Assembly: GCA_003556605.1 (NCBI GenBank)
Contig: PWQX01000116.1
Location: 1 to 40,554 of the forward strand
Source of the DNA: Spirochaetaceae bacterium
Lineage (GTDB): Bacteria > Spirochaetota > Spirochaetia > DSM-27196 > SLAA01
Direction of reading: 5' to 3'
Length of the DNA stretch: 40,554 nt
The notes beneath the pieces were generated by a model. The model searched no databases and was not told the origin of the DNA. It worked only from the letters and a program-made list of their open reading frames with translations. Shown here piece after piece: positions 23,851 through 32,579 of this stretch (within the stretch, counting starts at the first letter, position 1; the number at the start of each line of letters is the position of its first letter). A program made the translations under genes and the position numbers.

Positions 23851-24549
23851 ATGAATCGCAAGCGAGTTCTGGTCGTAGACGATGATCCCAAGACCGTTCG
23901 GCTGGTCTGTTTGTATCTCGAGCGCGACGGATACCTTGTGCGCACCGCCTACAACGGCCGCGATGCACTTGAATTGGCACGGGAGTTTGACCCGGACTTG
24001 ATCGTCCTTGATCTCATGCTTCCGGAAATCGACGGTATAGAGGTATGTCGCAGGCTGAGAGCTGAGTCTGATGTGCTGGTCGTGATGCTCACTGCGCGTA
24101 CCACTGAGGAAGACAAGCTTATCGGGCTCGAAGGCGGCGCCGATGACTATGTCATCAAGCCGTTTAGTCCGCGGGAGCTTGCCGCACGCGTGCGCGCGGT
24201 CTTCAGAAGACTTCCGTTGGAAATGGCGCTGCGCGGCCCGGGTGTCTTGTCGCACGGGCCGCTTACTCTGGATCTAGAGCGCCATAAGCTGTTGGTGGAC
24301 GGTAAGGAGGTACATATTACTCCGGTAGAGTTTCGGCTCTTGGCGCTGTTGATGAAAGAGCCCGAGCGTGTGCTTACCCGCGAACAGTTGTTGGAGCGCG
24401 CGTTCGGCTACGATTACGACGGCCTCGACCGCACGATCGATGTGCATATTCTCAACCTCCGGCGCAAGATAGAGGCGGACCCGTCGCGACCGCGGTTCGT
24501 CAAGACGGTTTACGGCGTTGGCTACACTTTTACGGTGGGTGCGCGATGA
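23851..24549 (+). CDS. OmpR/PhoB-type response regulator
   Basis: The receiver domain (about 4-118) has the acidic pocket Asp10-Asp12, phosphoacceptor Asp54 in IVLDLMLP, Thr81 and Lys103 (VIKPFSP). The DNA-binding winged helix (about 132-230) has LTPVEFRLL-type PVEFRLLALLM, DRTIDVHILNLRRKI and YGVGYTF. It is a typical 232-residue regulator. The gene overlaps the start of the histidine kinase gene by 4 bases (ATGA), so the two are a pair. The palindrome upstream suggests self-control and control of the divergent lipoprotein gene. No phosphate or osmotic cue can be read from the sequence. Confidence 0.95.
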   Translation: MNRKRVLVVDDDPKTVRLVCLYLERDGYLVRTAYNGRDALELAREFDPDLIVLDLMLPEIDGIEVCRRLRAESDVLVVMLTARTTEEDKLIGLEGGADDYVIKPFSPRELAARVRAVFRRLPLEMALRGPGVLSHGPLTLDLERHKLLVDGKEVHITPVEFRLLALLMKEPERVLTREQLLERAFGYDYDGLDRTIDVHILNLRRKIEADPSRPRFVKTVYGVGYTFTVGAR

Positions 24550-25931
24550 TTCACCGAATACAGTTTCGACTGTTGGCCGCGTTTCTCTTGGTAATCGTCG
24601 TCGCGATGGCGACCATTATGCTGTTCGTGCTTCCCGCAGCCGAGCAACAGATCGACGCGTACGCGCAGCGTACCGGCAGACTACAGCTCGCGCGTATGCA
24701 GCACTGGTTACTCGGCTACTACTCAGCGCGTGGTAGCTGGAGCGGCGTTCAGCCGTTTATCGAAGAAATGGGTGTGCTCTACGGTCAGTGGGTGGTGCTC
24801 GCGCAGGAAGACGGCACTGTGATCGCCGACTCGCGCAGCCTCCTGTTCGGGCAGCCTTTCACCGAGGACTGGACTGAGGTTTCTTTGCGTGATGGTGGCC
24901 AAGAACCGGAAAGGATTATCGGTGTGTTGTATGTTAGTGCCGAGTCGGGCATCGACGAGGCGTTCGCGCGGGCATTGCGCGATTCGCTTGGAGTATATCT
25001 GGCCTTGGGGGCTTTACTCGCGCTTGCGGTCGCGCTGGTGCTGACCGTGATACTGTCGCGCGCGATATCTGCTCCCGTTCAGCAGTTGGTGGAGTCGGCG
25101 CGCAAGGCCGGCGGCGGCGACTTGTCGGTGCGTGTTTCGGTTCCGGATCACGGCGAGCTGGGACAGCTCGCGGAGTCGTTCAACGCTATGATCTGCGATC
25201 TCGAGCGCTCGGCGGAGCTGCGCCGTGATCTTGTCGCGGACACCGCGCATGAGCTGCGCACACCGTTGTCAAACATCAGCGGGTATTTGGAAGCGCTGAG
25301 AGACGGCATCGTAGACCCGCAGGACGCTTTATCGTCGGTTGAGGAAGACGTAGGCCTGCTCTCGCGGCTGGTGGATGATCTTCAGGAGCTTGCGATGGCT
25401 GAGGCCGGAACACTCCAACTCAATCGTCAATCCGAGGATCTTGCAGTGCTCATTGAGCGCAGCATGAATAGCGTTCAAGCGCGCGCGGAAGCTCAGCAGG
25501 TCACAATGAAACTATCTCTACCCGACGGTCTCCCGCCGATCTGGGTGGATTTTCAACGCATCACGCAAGTACTGCACAATCTACTCGTCAATGCGCTGAC
25601 CCATACTGAAGCGGGGAACCGTATAACGGTGGCAGCCGAGAATCAAGGCCGCTTCATCGAGGTGCGGGTCAGTGATACCGGTGAGGGGATTCCGCACCGC
25701 GATAGGGTGAAGGTGTTTGAGCGCTTCTACCGTGTAGATCGCTCGAGAAATCGGGCGACGGGGGGAATTGGATTGGGTCTGACCATCTCCAAACACTTGA
25801 TCGAGTCGCACGGAGGTAGCATTCGCGTAGAGCCTAACGAGCCGAAAGGCAGTGTGTTCGTCTTCACTGTGCCGGCTTCAGCACCGTCTCCACAACCTCT
25901 CGAAGGTTCGCCTGAGCAAGGGGCTTACTAA
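24546..25931 (+). CDS. Membrane sensor histidine kinase
   Basis: The 461-residue kinase has a first membrane segment (about 9-30), a periplasmic sensor of about 110 residues, a second membrane segment (about 146-168), HAMP (about 170-222), HisKA with the H box DTAHELRTPLSNISGYLEAL, and HATPase with NLLVNALTH, SDTGEGIP, FERFYRVD and GIGLGLTISK. All catalytic boxes are intact. It is the partner of the OmpR-type regulator just before it. The sensor domain resembles none I can name. Its last 68 bases are overlapped, antisense, by the gene for a stand-alone receiver protein. Confidence 0.95.
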   Translation: MIHRIQFRLLAAFLLVIVVAMATIMLFVLPAAEQQIDAYAQRTGRLQLARMQHWLLGYYSARGSWSGVQPFIEEMGVLYGQWVVLAQEDGTVIADSRSLLFGQPFTEDWTEVSLRDGGQEPERIIGVLYVSAESGIDEAFARALRDSLGVYLALGALLALAVALVLTVILSRAISAPVQQLVESARKAGGGDLSVRVSVPDHGELGQLAESFNAMICDLERSAELRRDLVADTAHELRTPLSNISGYLEALRDGIVDPQDALSSVEEDVGLLSRLVDDLQELAMAEAGTLQLNRQSEDLAVLIERSMNSVQARAEAQQVTMKLSLPDGLPPIWVDFQRITQVLHNLLVNALTHTEAGNRITVAAENQGRFIEVRVSDTGEGIPHRDRVKVFERFYRVDRSRNRATGGIGLGLTISKHLIESHGGSIRVEPNEPKGSVFVFTVPASAPSPQPLEGSPEQGAY

Positions 25932-26301
25932 GGAAATCTGACATTCCGGAGGCGAGGCAGCGTTCACGCTCGCCTTCGATGGAGCCGGCGGTCAGTGCGA
26001 TTATTGCGGGCGTGCGTCCGGTGGTGTACGCGTGTTCGAGAATCACCTGTGTTGCTGTGTACCCATCGGTGTTCGGCATTTGCAGGTCCATGAGGATGAG
26101 CTCCGGCTGATACCGGCGATACAAGGCAATCGCGTTCTCCCCGTCGGGAGCCTCTAGGATCTCAGCGTCCGGCAGGATCTTCAGTAGCATTTTCTTGGCG
26201 ACCATGAGGTTGATGCGGTCATCATCTGCAATCAGTACAACCGGGTGCTTGCCGCCTCGAGCCGGGCGCTGATTTGATTCGCGATAAGGTTGCGCTTGCA
26301 T
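25864..26301 (-). CDS. Stand-alone receiver (CheY-like) domain protein
   Basis: The 145-residue protein is a single receiver domain with a short basic N-terminal stretch (QRPARGGKHP). Acidic residues Asp26-Asp28, phosphoacceptor Asp72 in LMDLQMPNTDG, Thr104 and Lys126 (FLSKPL) are present. The MPNTDGY pattern resembles the receiver domains of hybrid kinases, so it may take part in a phosphorelay rather than flagellar control. It has no output domain. The 3' end overlaps the histidine kinase gene by 68 bases on the other strand, and both proteins use the overlap as their final helix or tail. The start is uncertain, since the upstream site is weak. Confidence 0.9.
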   Translation of the reverse strand: MQAQPYRESNQRPARGGKHPVVLIADDDRINLMVAKKMLLKILPDAEILEAPDGENAIALYRRYQPELILMDLQMPNTDGYTATQVILEHAYTTGRTPAIIALTAGSIEGERERCLASGMSDFLSKPLAQANLREVVETVLKPAQ

Positions 26302-26319
26302 GCTTACCCATAAACCGGC

Positions 26320-26366
26320 CCCCCATCGGCGCTCGCAAACGGTTGTATAGAGGGCGCCGATGGGGG
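26320..26366. terminator. Long perfect hairpin between symporter and receiver genes
   Basis: Thirteen bases, CCCCCATCGGCGC (26320-26332), pair perfectly with GCGCCGATGGGGG (26354-26366) around 21 bases. On the minus strand it follows the symporter stop and precedes the receiver start by about 19 bases, so it can act as a terminator, or as an attenuating or RNA-stabilising structure between the two genes. No long T tract follows. Confidence 0.5.
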
Positions 26367-26390
26367 TGATAACACCGTGTCCGGCGTGCT

Positions 26391-27689
26391 TTAGTCCTTC
26401 CAGTATGACAGATCTACATCATTCTCACTTTTTGCGACGCAGTTGGTTACAGCCATATCACCCGTTACGTTTAGTCCGGTACGTCCCATGTCGAGGATGG
26501 CGTCGATACCGAGAATCATCGCGTACGCCAGAGCCTGGGGAGTACCCTCGGTTACCGGTAGTCCGACCGCACTGAGTACCATGAGGAGCATAATAGCACC
26601 CGCTCCCGGAACCCCGGCGGTGCCGATGGACGCGAGCACAGCCGTGATGACCACCATCATCTGCTGAGCGATGGTAAGAGGCATGCCGATTGCGTTTGCG
26701 ATAAACAATACGCACACCGCCATGTAGATAGCCGTACCATCCATGTTGATTGTGGCGCCCAAGGGCAGGCTGAACGAATATGTCGGCCGACCGACGCCCA
26801 TGCCCTCCGAAACGTTGCGCATCGTCACCGGCAGCGTTCCGCCCGACGAGCGGCTGACGAACGCGGTGACCATCGCCTCGCGGCCGCGACGGATGAACTT
26901 CGGCAGGCCGAACCCATAGATCCTGAGGATTCCCCCGTATACGATGAGCAGGTGCAGCACTAGCGCGAGATAGACAGCGAAGGTTACGAGTGCCAGCGGA
27001 CCGACGACCTCAGCTCCTTGGGTTCCAAATACAACCGCAATCAGCGCAAAAACACCAATCGGCGCGTACTGCAGCACTCCGCGTACGATCTTGAACATGA
27101 TTTCGGCGCCGCCGTCGAAAAACCGAAATAGGATGTCGGCTGCAGATTTCAGCCGCTCAGTGTCGCTGATCTGAAGGTAGGAAAGGCTGATGCCGAACAC
27201 GATCGCGAAGAAGATGATTTGAAGCACAGCGCCTTCGGTGAACGCTTGAAACGGATTAGTTGGAACAATCTGAAGCAGCGTTTCAACCAGCGACGGCGCT
27301 TCCACTTCCAGTGCTCTGCCTTCCTCAACAACGGCAATGTCCACACCTGTTCCAACGCGGAGCACGTTACCCACAATGAGGCCCAGGAGAATCGCTACTG
27401 CCGAGGTTACCAAATAGAACAGCACTGTTTTCACGCCGATGCGACCCAACCGCGCCGGGCTCACACTCGCAGCACCTACGACCAGGGTAAAGAAGATCAC
27501 CGGAACCACGATCATCTGCAGCAAGCGGACGAACAGGCTCCCCAGCGGTTGAATGACCTGGATTGGAGGTCCGACAATCAACCCGACCACGGCTCCAGCT
27601 ATCAACCCGATCAGGATGCGCATCAGTAGATTCGTTTTGAAGTACCAGTCGAACATCCCACCTGTGCCCGGAGAATTCGTTGAACTCAT
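26391..27689 (-). CDS. Dicarboxylate/amino acid:cation symporter (DAACS family, GltP-like)
   Basis: The 432-residue transporter carries glutamate, aspartate or C4-dicarboxylates with sodium or protons. The two re-entrant loops and helices 7-8 are recognisable: SRSSGGTLPVTMRN (HP1 serine-rich loop), NMDGTAIYM (sodium/substrate motif), GVPGAGAIML (HP2) and ILDMGRTGLNVTGDMAVT, in which Asp, Arg and Asn bind substrate; Arg in GRTGLN fits an acidic amino-acid or dicarboxylate. ATG at 27689 is preferred to 27701 because GGAGGGAG lies immediately before it. It is transcribed alone and followed by a strong hairpin. Confidence 0.94.
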   Translation of the reverse strand: MSSTNSPGTGGMFDWYFKTNLLMRILIGLIAGAVVGLIVGPPIQVIQPLGSLFVRLLQMIVVPVIFFTLVVGAASVSPARLGRIGVKTVLFYLVTSAVAILLGLIVGNVLRVGTGVDIAVVEEGRALEVEAPSLVETLLQIVPTNPFQAFTEGAVLQIIFFAIVFGISLSYLQISDTERLKSAADILFRFFDGGAEIMFKIVRGVLQYAPIGVFALIAVVFGTQGAEVVGPLALVTFAVYLALVLHLLIVYGGILRIYGFGLPKFIRRGREAMVTAFVSRSSGGTLPVTMRNVSEGMGVGRPTYSFSLPLGATINMDGTAIYMAVCVLFIANAIGMPLTIAQQMMVVITAVLASIGTAGVPGAGAIMLLMVLSAVGLPVTEGTPQALAYAMILGIDAILDMGRTGLNVTGDMAVTNCVAKSENDVDLSYWKD

Positions 27690-27918
27690 GACTCCCTCCA
27701 TCGATTCGTTTTTGCGCCGGGACCCCGTTTGAAATCTTCGCCCGGCACCCTATCGTAGTCTGTACCTGCTCCGGCCGGACGTCAAGCGAAATGATGGCGC
27801 TTGGCTGTTCTTCATAGTTATCTGGACGTGGCAGCCGTCTGCGGAACCGCCGGTTTGCGAGTTGAGCGCTATCGCGCTGCGCGTAACGGGTGTATACTGA
27901 TGGTGATAGGAGGATGCT

Positions 27919-28740
27919 ATGGGCGTGGTTACCTTATCGCGGGAGTTGGGGAGCCGCGGCGACAAGATCGCGGAACTGTTGGCGGAGAAGTTGTCGTATC
28001 GATTCGTAAACAAAGCTGAGATTGAGCGGGTGCTACGCGAGGACGGAGTTCCGGACAGCAGCTTCGAAAAGTACGACGAGAAGAGTCCAGGGTTCTGGCA
28101 TCGATTCTCGCGTGATCGGGACCGGTATCTGCATTTGCTGAGTTACACGGTTTCGCGTTTCGCCTACGAAGGAGACTGTGTGATTCTCGGGCGGGGAAGC
28201 CAGGTTCTGCTGGCGCGGTTCCCGAGCATATTAAACCTGCGCGTGACCGCGCCGTTCGACCTGCGGGTGGAGCTGGTAGCGCGGCAGTTCGGGCGCACCT
28301 ATCAGGAAGCCGAGCATATGGTGCATCACAGTGATCGCGAGCGCGCCGGGTTCCATCGCTTCTTCTTCAGCGAGAGCTGGACTAATACCGAGCTGTACGA
28401 CCTCGTTTTGAGCACTGAGTATCTTAATGAGGAGGCGGCGGTTGATTTGATCTGCCATGCGCTCGCTGCACTACAGCGTCCTGAATACGTTCGTGAGACG
28501 GAACGGAAGCTCGCCAATCTGTTTCTTGAGATGCAGGTCATCACGCGAATTATCTACATTGACGGGTTGCCTGTCCAAAACCTCACCGTAACGGCCGAGA
28601 ATGGAACGGTTAATCTGCGGGGGATGGTGAGTGCTGAAGAGGATGTTGCAATCGTCGAGCAGTCGGCTCGGAGAGTAGAAGGCGTGAACACCGTACACTC
28701 CTCGATCTATTACGTGCCGCCGAACAGTAGTATTCGGTGA
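27919..28740 (+). CDS. Cytidylate-kinase-like domain fused to a BON domain
   Basis: The N-terminal part (about 1-195) fits the cytidylate-kinase-like family: VTLSRELGSRGDKIAELLAEKLS replaces a P-loop with the usual SRExGSxG motif, then the helix RFVNKAEIERVL, and DRxRxxF-type lid residues (HHSDRERAGFHRFFF). The C-terminal part (about 208-268) is BON-like: NLTVTAENGTVNLRGMVSAEEDVAIVEQSARRVEGVNTVHSSI, the alternating pattern of this lipid-binding or osmotic-stress domain. AGGAGG lies before the ATG. The true substrate is unknown; members of this family are rarely shown to act on CMP. It is the first of a plus-strand series ending with dhaK and dhaM, 110 bases before dhaK. Confidence 0.88.
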   Translation: MGVVTLSRELGSRGDKIAELLAEKLSYRFVNKAEIERVLREDGVPDSSFEKYDEKSPGFWHRFSRDRDRYLHLLSYTVSRFAYEGDCVILGRGSQVLLARFPSILNLRVTAPFDLRVELVARQFGRTYQEAEHMVHHSDRERAGFHRFFFSESWTNTELYDLVLSTEYLNEEAAVDLICHALAALQRPEYVRETERKLANLFLEMQVITRIIYIDGLPVQNLTVTAENGTVNLRGMVSAEEDVAIVEQSARRVEGVNTVHSSIYYVPPNSSIR

Positions 28741-28765
28741 AAGCGCGAAGCTGTGCGGTTACCAT

Positions 28766-28795
28766 TTGACACAGCGTCAGCTGCAACTTGAGAAT
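28766..28795 (+). promoter_or_regulatory. Promoter of dhaK
   Basis: TTGACA (28766-28771) and GAGAAT (28790-28795) are 18 bases apart, 55 bases before the dhaK ATG, which has a good AGGAGG. Confidence 0.5.
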
Positions 28796-28850
28796 GGGCG
28801 GTTGAGGCCGGGGACAATTCAAAGCACGCGTATGGGCAAGGAGGGATGTT

Positions 28851-29855
28851 ATGAAGAAACTCATCAACAATCCTGATGATGTAGTCAAAGAGTCGTTACG
28901 AGGATTGGCGACTGCTCACGGGGACCTGATCAAGGTTCATTTCGATCCCAATTTCGTGGTTCGCGGCGACGCTCCGGTAAAGGGAAAGGTCGGAGTGCTG
29001 TCTGGGGGCGGTAGCGGTCATGAGCCGATGCATGGAGGATTTGTCGGCAAAGGAATGCTTGACGCCGCCTGTCCGGGATCGGTGTTCTCCTCGCCCACAC
29101 CCGACCAGATGGAAGCGGCGACGAAAGCGATCGACGGCGCCGCCGGTGTGCTGCATATCGTCAAGAACTACACCGGCGACGTTATGAACTTCGAGATGGC
29201 TGCGGAAGTTGCGGCCGCCGAAGAAGACGTTAAGGTTGAGGCGGTCGTCATCGACGACGATGTTGCCGTAAAGGACAGCCTTTACACCGCCGGTCGTCGC
29301 GGTGTAGGTACCACCGTTATCGCAGAAAAGCTGTGCGGTGCGGCAGCCGAGGCAGGATACGACTTGCAGAAGGTCACTGACGTTTGCCGCAGAGCTAAGG
29401 AAAACGGTCGCTCAATGGGGATGGCGCTCACCTCCTGTACCGTGCCCTCTGCCGGCAAGCCGACGTTCGAGATCGGTGACGACGAGATGGAGATCGGTAT
29501 CGGCATTCACGGTGAGCCTGGTCGTGAGCGCATGAAACTCAAGAGCGCGAAAGAGATCACCGAGATGATGGCCGAAGCGGTGTTGTCGGACCTGCCCTTC
29601 AACAACGGCGACAAAACGATTGCCATGGTCAACGGTATGGGCGGGACGCCCCTGATCGAGCTGTACCTGCTGTACAATGAGTTTGCCGAGATCTGCAAGA
29701 AGAAGGGCATTGCGCTCGAGCGGAACCTCGTCGGTAACTATATCACCTCGCTTGAGATGGCAGGGTTTTCGATCACCTTAGTGCGTGCAGACGATGAGTT
29801 GCTGAGGCTCTGGGATGCCCCGGTATTCACTCCCTGCTTGCGTTGGGGCCTGTAG
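28851..29855 (+). CDS. dhaK: Dihydroxyacetone kinase subunit DhaK
   Basis: DhaK binds dihydroxyacetone covalently and presents it to the ADP-bearing DhaL subunit. The 334-residue protein has [26 protein letters not shown], and His220 in GIGIHGEPG corresponds to the covalent substrate His of the E. coli protein. [21 protein letters not shown] completes the fold. GGAGGG lies before the ATG. The usual next gene dhaL is not downstream: 102 bases with a hairpin separate it from dhaM. The gene looks complete and active in the substrate-binding role. Confidence 0.95.
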   Translation: MKKLINNPDDVVKESLRGLATAHGDLIKVHFDPNFVVRGDAPVKGKVGVLSGGGSGHEPMHGGFVGKGMLDAACPGSVFSSPTPDQMEAATKAIDGAAGVLHIVKNYTGDVMNFEMAAEVAAAEEDVKVEAVVIDDDVAVKDSLYTAGRRGVGTTVIAEKLCGAAAEAGYDLQKVTDVCRRAKENGRSMGMALTSCTVPSAGKPTFEIGDDEMEIGIGIHGEPGRERMKLKSAKEITEMMAEAVLSDLPFNNGDKTIAMVNGMGGTPLIELYLLYNEFAEICKKKGIALERNLVGNYITSLEMAGFSITLVRADDELLRLWDAPVFTPCLRWGL

Positions 29856-29894
29856 CCCTGTGGTGGTAGGAGGAACGCAGGCGCGGTGAACGCG

Positions 29895-29921
29895 CAGGGG
29901 CGAGCTCCGGGCTCTCCCCTG
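29895..29921. terminator. Hairpin between dhaK and dhaM
   Basis: CAGGGG (29895-29900) and CCCCTG (29916-29921), then GAGC (29902-29905) and GCTC (29911-29914), form a long stem with one mismatch and a five-base loop. No T tract follows. It may lower or protect dhaM transcript, or mark the scar where dhaL was lost. Confidence 0.5.
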
Positions 29922-29957
29922 TGTCGCGTTTAGACCGATTGAAAGCGTTAGGCACCT

Positions 29958-32525
29958 GTGGTTGGACTTGTTGTTGTTTCACACTCTCGTGACCTCGCTG
30001 AAGCCGTGCTTGAGTTAGCTCGGCAAGCCGGCAACCAATCTGTGCCGATAGCTTCGGCCGGCGGGGTAGGCGCAGATCGCTCCGAGTTCGGAACCGACGC
30101 GGTGCAGATCTCCGAGGCTATTTCCTCAGTCTTTAGTGAAGACGGCGTGCTCGTACTGATGGACCTCGGCAGCGCGGTCTTGAGCTCCGAGATGGCGCTA
30201 GAACTGCTCGATCCCCAACTGGCGGATAAGGTGCGGTTTTGTTCGGCGCCACTGGTGGAGGGGGCGATTTCGGCCTGCGTGCAGGCCGGGTTTGGAAGCG
30301 ATCTCGACACGGTAAGCCGTGAGGCGCGCGGAGCGCTGCTGGCAAAGCAAGAACAGCTCGGTGACGAACCGACCGCGGTTACCGCGACCGATCTCCACGC
30401 AGAGGCCGCTAAGACAGAGGAGCGGTGGCCGGCGGCCGGTACAGGTTCCCGGGAGGAGGCGGAGCTGCAGATCACAACTGAGCACGGCCTGCACGCCCGC
30501 CCGGCCGCGCTCTTCGTGCGAACCGTAGGCGAGTTCGACGCCGAGGTTCGTATCAGTAACGCTACGCGTTCGCGCGGGCCGGTTGACGCTTCAAGTGTGA
30601 ACCGGGTTGCAACCTTAGGCGTGCGCCGCGATGACGTGGTTCGGGTCGAAGCCTACGGCGCCGATGCAGAACGCGTGGTAGCCGCGCTTCGCAAGCTCGC
30701 TGAGACTTGCTTCGGCGAACCCGCAGCGCCGGGAGCCGATGAGGTACCGGGCGCGCAAGAGAAACCCGCGAGGGCAAAGGGGCCGGCCGGACGCGAGAGC
30801 GTGCCGGGCGGAGTGCCGGCGGTCACGCTGTCCGAGGGTGTTGCGCTTGGACCCTTGTACCGGCCTCAACCGGTAACTCCTGAGGCGCCCTCGGAGGCTG
30901 CGAGCGATCCCGGCGCTGAGCTTGCCCAACTGAACAATGCGATCGCGCTGGTGCGACGCGAGATCAACGAGCGCATGCGGCGTATGCAGGCGCAGACAAG
31001 CGCCTACGAAGCGTCGATCTTTGACGCTCATCTGTTGATTCTGGAGGACCCCGATGTGCTGCAGCGCGTTCGCGAAGGTGTGCAGTGCTCGGGATATACC
31101 GCAGCGTACGCGTGGCAAGCGGCGATCGCAGAAACCGCCGCCTTGTATCGCGGGCTGGACGACGAGTATATGCGGCAGCGCGCGGGCGACGTGAAGGACG
31201 TGGGGCGTCAAGTTCTGATGCGCCTGCTAGGGGAATCGGCGGTTGCACATCTGTCTGTGCCTCCCGGCAGTGTGCTTGTGGTTGAGGAGTTAACGCCGAC
31301 CGAAACCGCGTCCCTGGATATGAACTCGGTCGCGGGCATTCTAACTGTCACCGGTGGTCCAGCATCGCACGCGGCCATCATTGCGCGCTCGCTGGGAATT
31401 CCGGCGCTGGCCGGCGTTCGCTGCGAACTGCTCCGCCTCCCGCGAGAAACCTTAGTGGGGTTCGACGGGTATCGGGGAGTCTACTGGATTGACCCGCCCG
31501 AAGATGTCCGTCAGGACCTTACGGCTCGACGCGAAGCATGGCTGTCGGAGCGCGAGCAACTGCGTGCGGCAGGGCAGGCCGATGCGGTTACCGCAGACGG
31601 CGTGCGTATCGAAGTGGCGGCGAATATCGGTTCTGTAGAGGATGCGAGAACGGCGCTACCGAACGGGGCCGAGGCTATCGGCCTACTGCGAACCGAGTTC
31701 CTTTTTCTCGAGTCAACTGAAGCTCCGAATGAGGAGCAACAGCTTAGAAAGTTGCGTCAGATCGGAAAGCTACTCGGTGATCGCCCTATCGTTGTGCGCA
31801 CACTCGATATAGGTGGCGACAAGCAGATCCCCTACCTGGAGTTACCCCGCGAGGCCAATCCGTTTTTGGGTGTACGCGCGATTCGCCTGTCGTTTCAGCA
31901 TCCCGAGCTGTTCACTACGCAGTTGCGGGCGATCCTTCGGGCGGCTGCGGGTGCGAACTACCGCGTGATGTTTCCTATGATCGCCGACCTCGAGGATTTC
32001 TCGAGTGCGCAACGTATGCTCGAGCAGGCTCACGAGGAGCTTGACCGGGAAGGGATTCCGCATCGCTGGCCGATCGAGACCGGGATGATGGTGGAAACGC
32101 CGGCGGCCGTAATGCAGAGCGAGGTGCTTGCCCGCGAGGTTGATTTCTTCAGCATTGGGACCAACGATCTCACACAGTACAGTATGGCCGCAGAACGCGG
32201 AAATCAAGCGCTCGCACGCTTCGCCGACCCGCTGCATCCGGCGGTGCTCGGAATGATCGTGATGGTGGTTGCGGCCGCCGCTCGGCACGACCGTTACGTA
32301 AGCGTGTGCGGAGAACTCGCCGGAGATGAGGAGGCGCTGCCGATCCTCGTAGGTTTGGGGGTCGACGAGCTCAGCCTGAACGCAGCGGGGATCCCGAGAA
32401 TTAAGAGTCTCTTGCTGCGAGTTGACAGTGGTGAAGCACGGCGACTGGCACAGGAAGCATTGGCGTGCACTTCGGCCGGAGATGTCCGAAGACTCAGCCG
32501 GGAATATCTCGGTTCGCTCAAATAA
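29958..32525 (+). CDS. dhaM: PTS-dependent phosphotransfer protein DhaM: EIIA-HPr-Enzyme I fusion
   Basis: DhaM passes phosphate from PEP to the ADP on DhaL. The 855-residue protein has three parts: an EIIA-Man-like domain (about 1-130, active His9, MDLGSAVLS), an HPr domain (about 158-245, active His179 in GLHARPA) and a complete Enzyme I (about 275-855). The Enzyme I part has phospho-His471 in GGPASHAAIIARS, VRTLDIGGDK, FFSIGTNDLTQY and Cys784 in CGELAG. E. coli DhaM carries only a shortened Enzyme I without the PEP-binding barrel; this one keeps it, so it should take phosphate directly from PEP without outside Enzyme I. The start is GTG with only AGG before it. dhaL is absent nearby. Confidence 0.94.
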   Translation: MVGLVVVSHSRDLAEAVLELARQAGNQSVPIASAGGVGADRSEFGTDAVQISEAISSVFSEDGVLVLMDLGSAVLSSEMALELLDPQLADKVRFCSAPLVEGAISACVQAGFGSDLDTVSREARGALLAKQEQLGDEPTAVTATDLHAEAAKTEERWPAAGTGSREEAELQITTEHGLHARPAALFVRTVGEFDAEVRISNATRSRGPVDASSVNRVATLGVRRDDVVRVEAYGADAERVVAALRKLAETCFGEPAAPGADEVPGAQEKPARAKGPAGRESVPGGVPAVTLSEGVALGPLYRPQPVTPEAPSEAASDPGAELAQLNNAIALVRREINERMRRMQAQTSAYEASIFDAHLLILEDPDVLQRVREGVQCSGYTAAYAWQAAIAETAALYRGLDDEYMRQRAGDVKDVGRQVLMRLLGESAVAHLSVPPGSVLVVEELTPTETASLDMNSVAGILTVTGGPASHAAIIARSLGIPALAGVRCELLRLPRETLVGFDGYRGVYWIDPPEDVRQDLTARREAWLSEREQLRAAGQADAVTADGVRIEVAANIGSVEDARTALPNGAEAIGLLRTEFLFLESTEAPNEEQQLRKLRQIGKLLGDRPIVVRTLDIGGDKQIPYLELPREANPFLGVRAIRLSFQHPELFTTQLRAILRAAAGANYRVMFPMIADLEDFSSAQRMLEQAHEELDREGIPHRWPIETGMMVETPAAVMQSEVLAREVDFFSIGTNDLTQYSMAAERGNQALARFADPLHPAVLGMIVMVVAAAARHDRYVSVCGELAGDEEALPILVGLGVDELSLNAAGIPRIKSLLLRVDSGEARRLAQEALACTSAGDVRRLSREYLGSLK

Positions 32526-32579
32526 GCAATTCGGCGGGCCGGTGTGAAAAGAAGGGCCGTGCGGTGATTCGAGTTCAAA

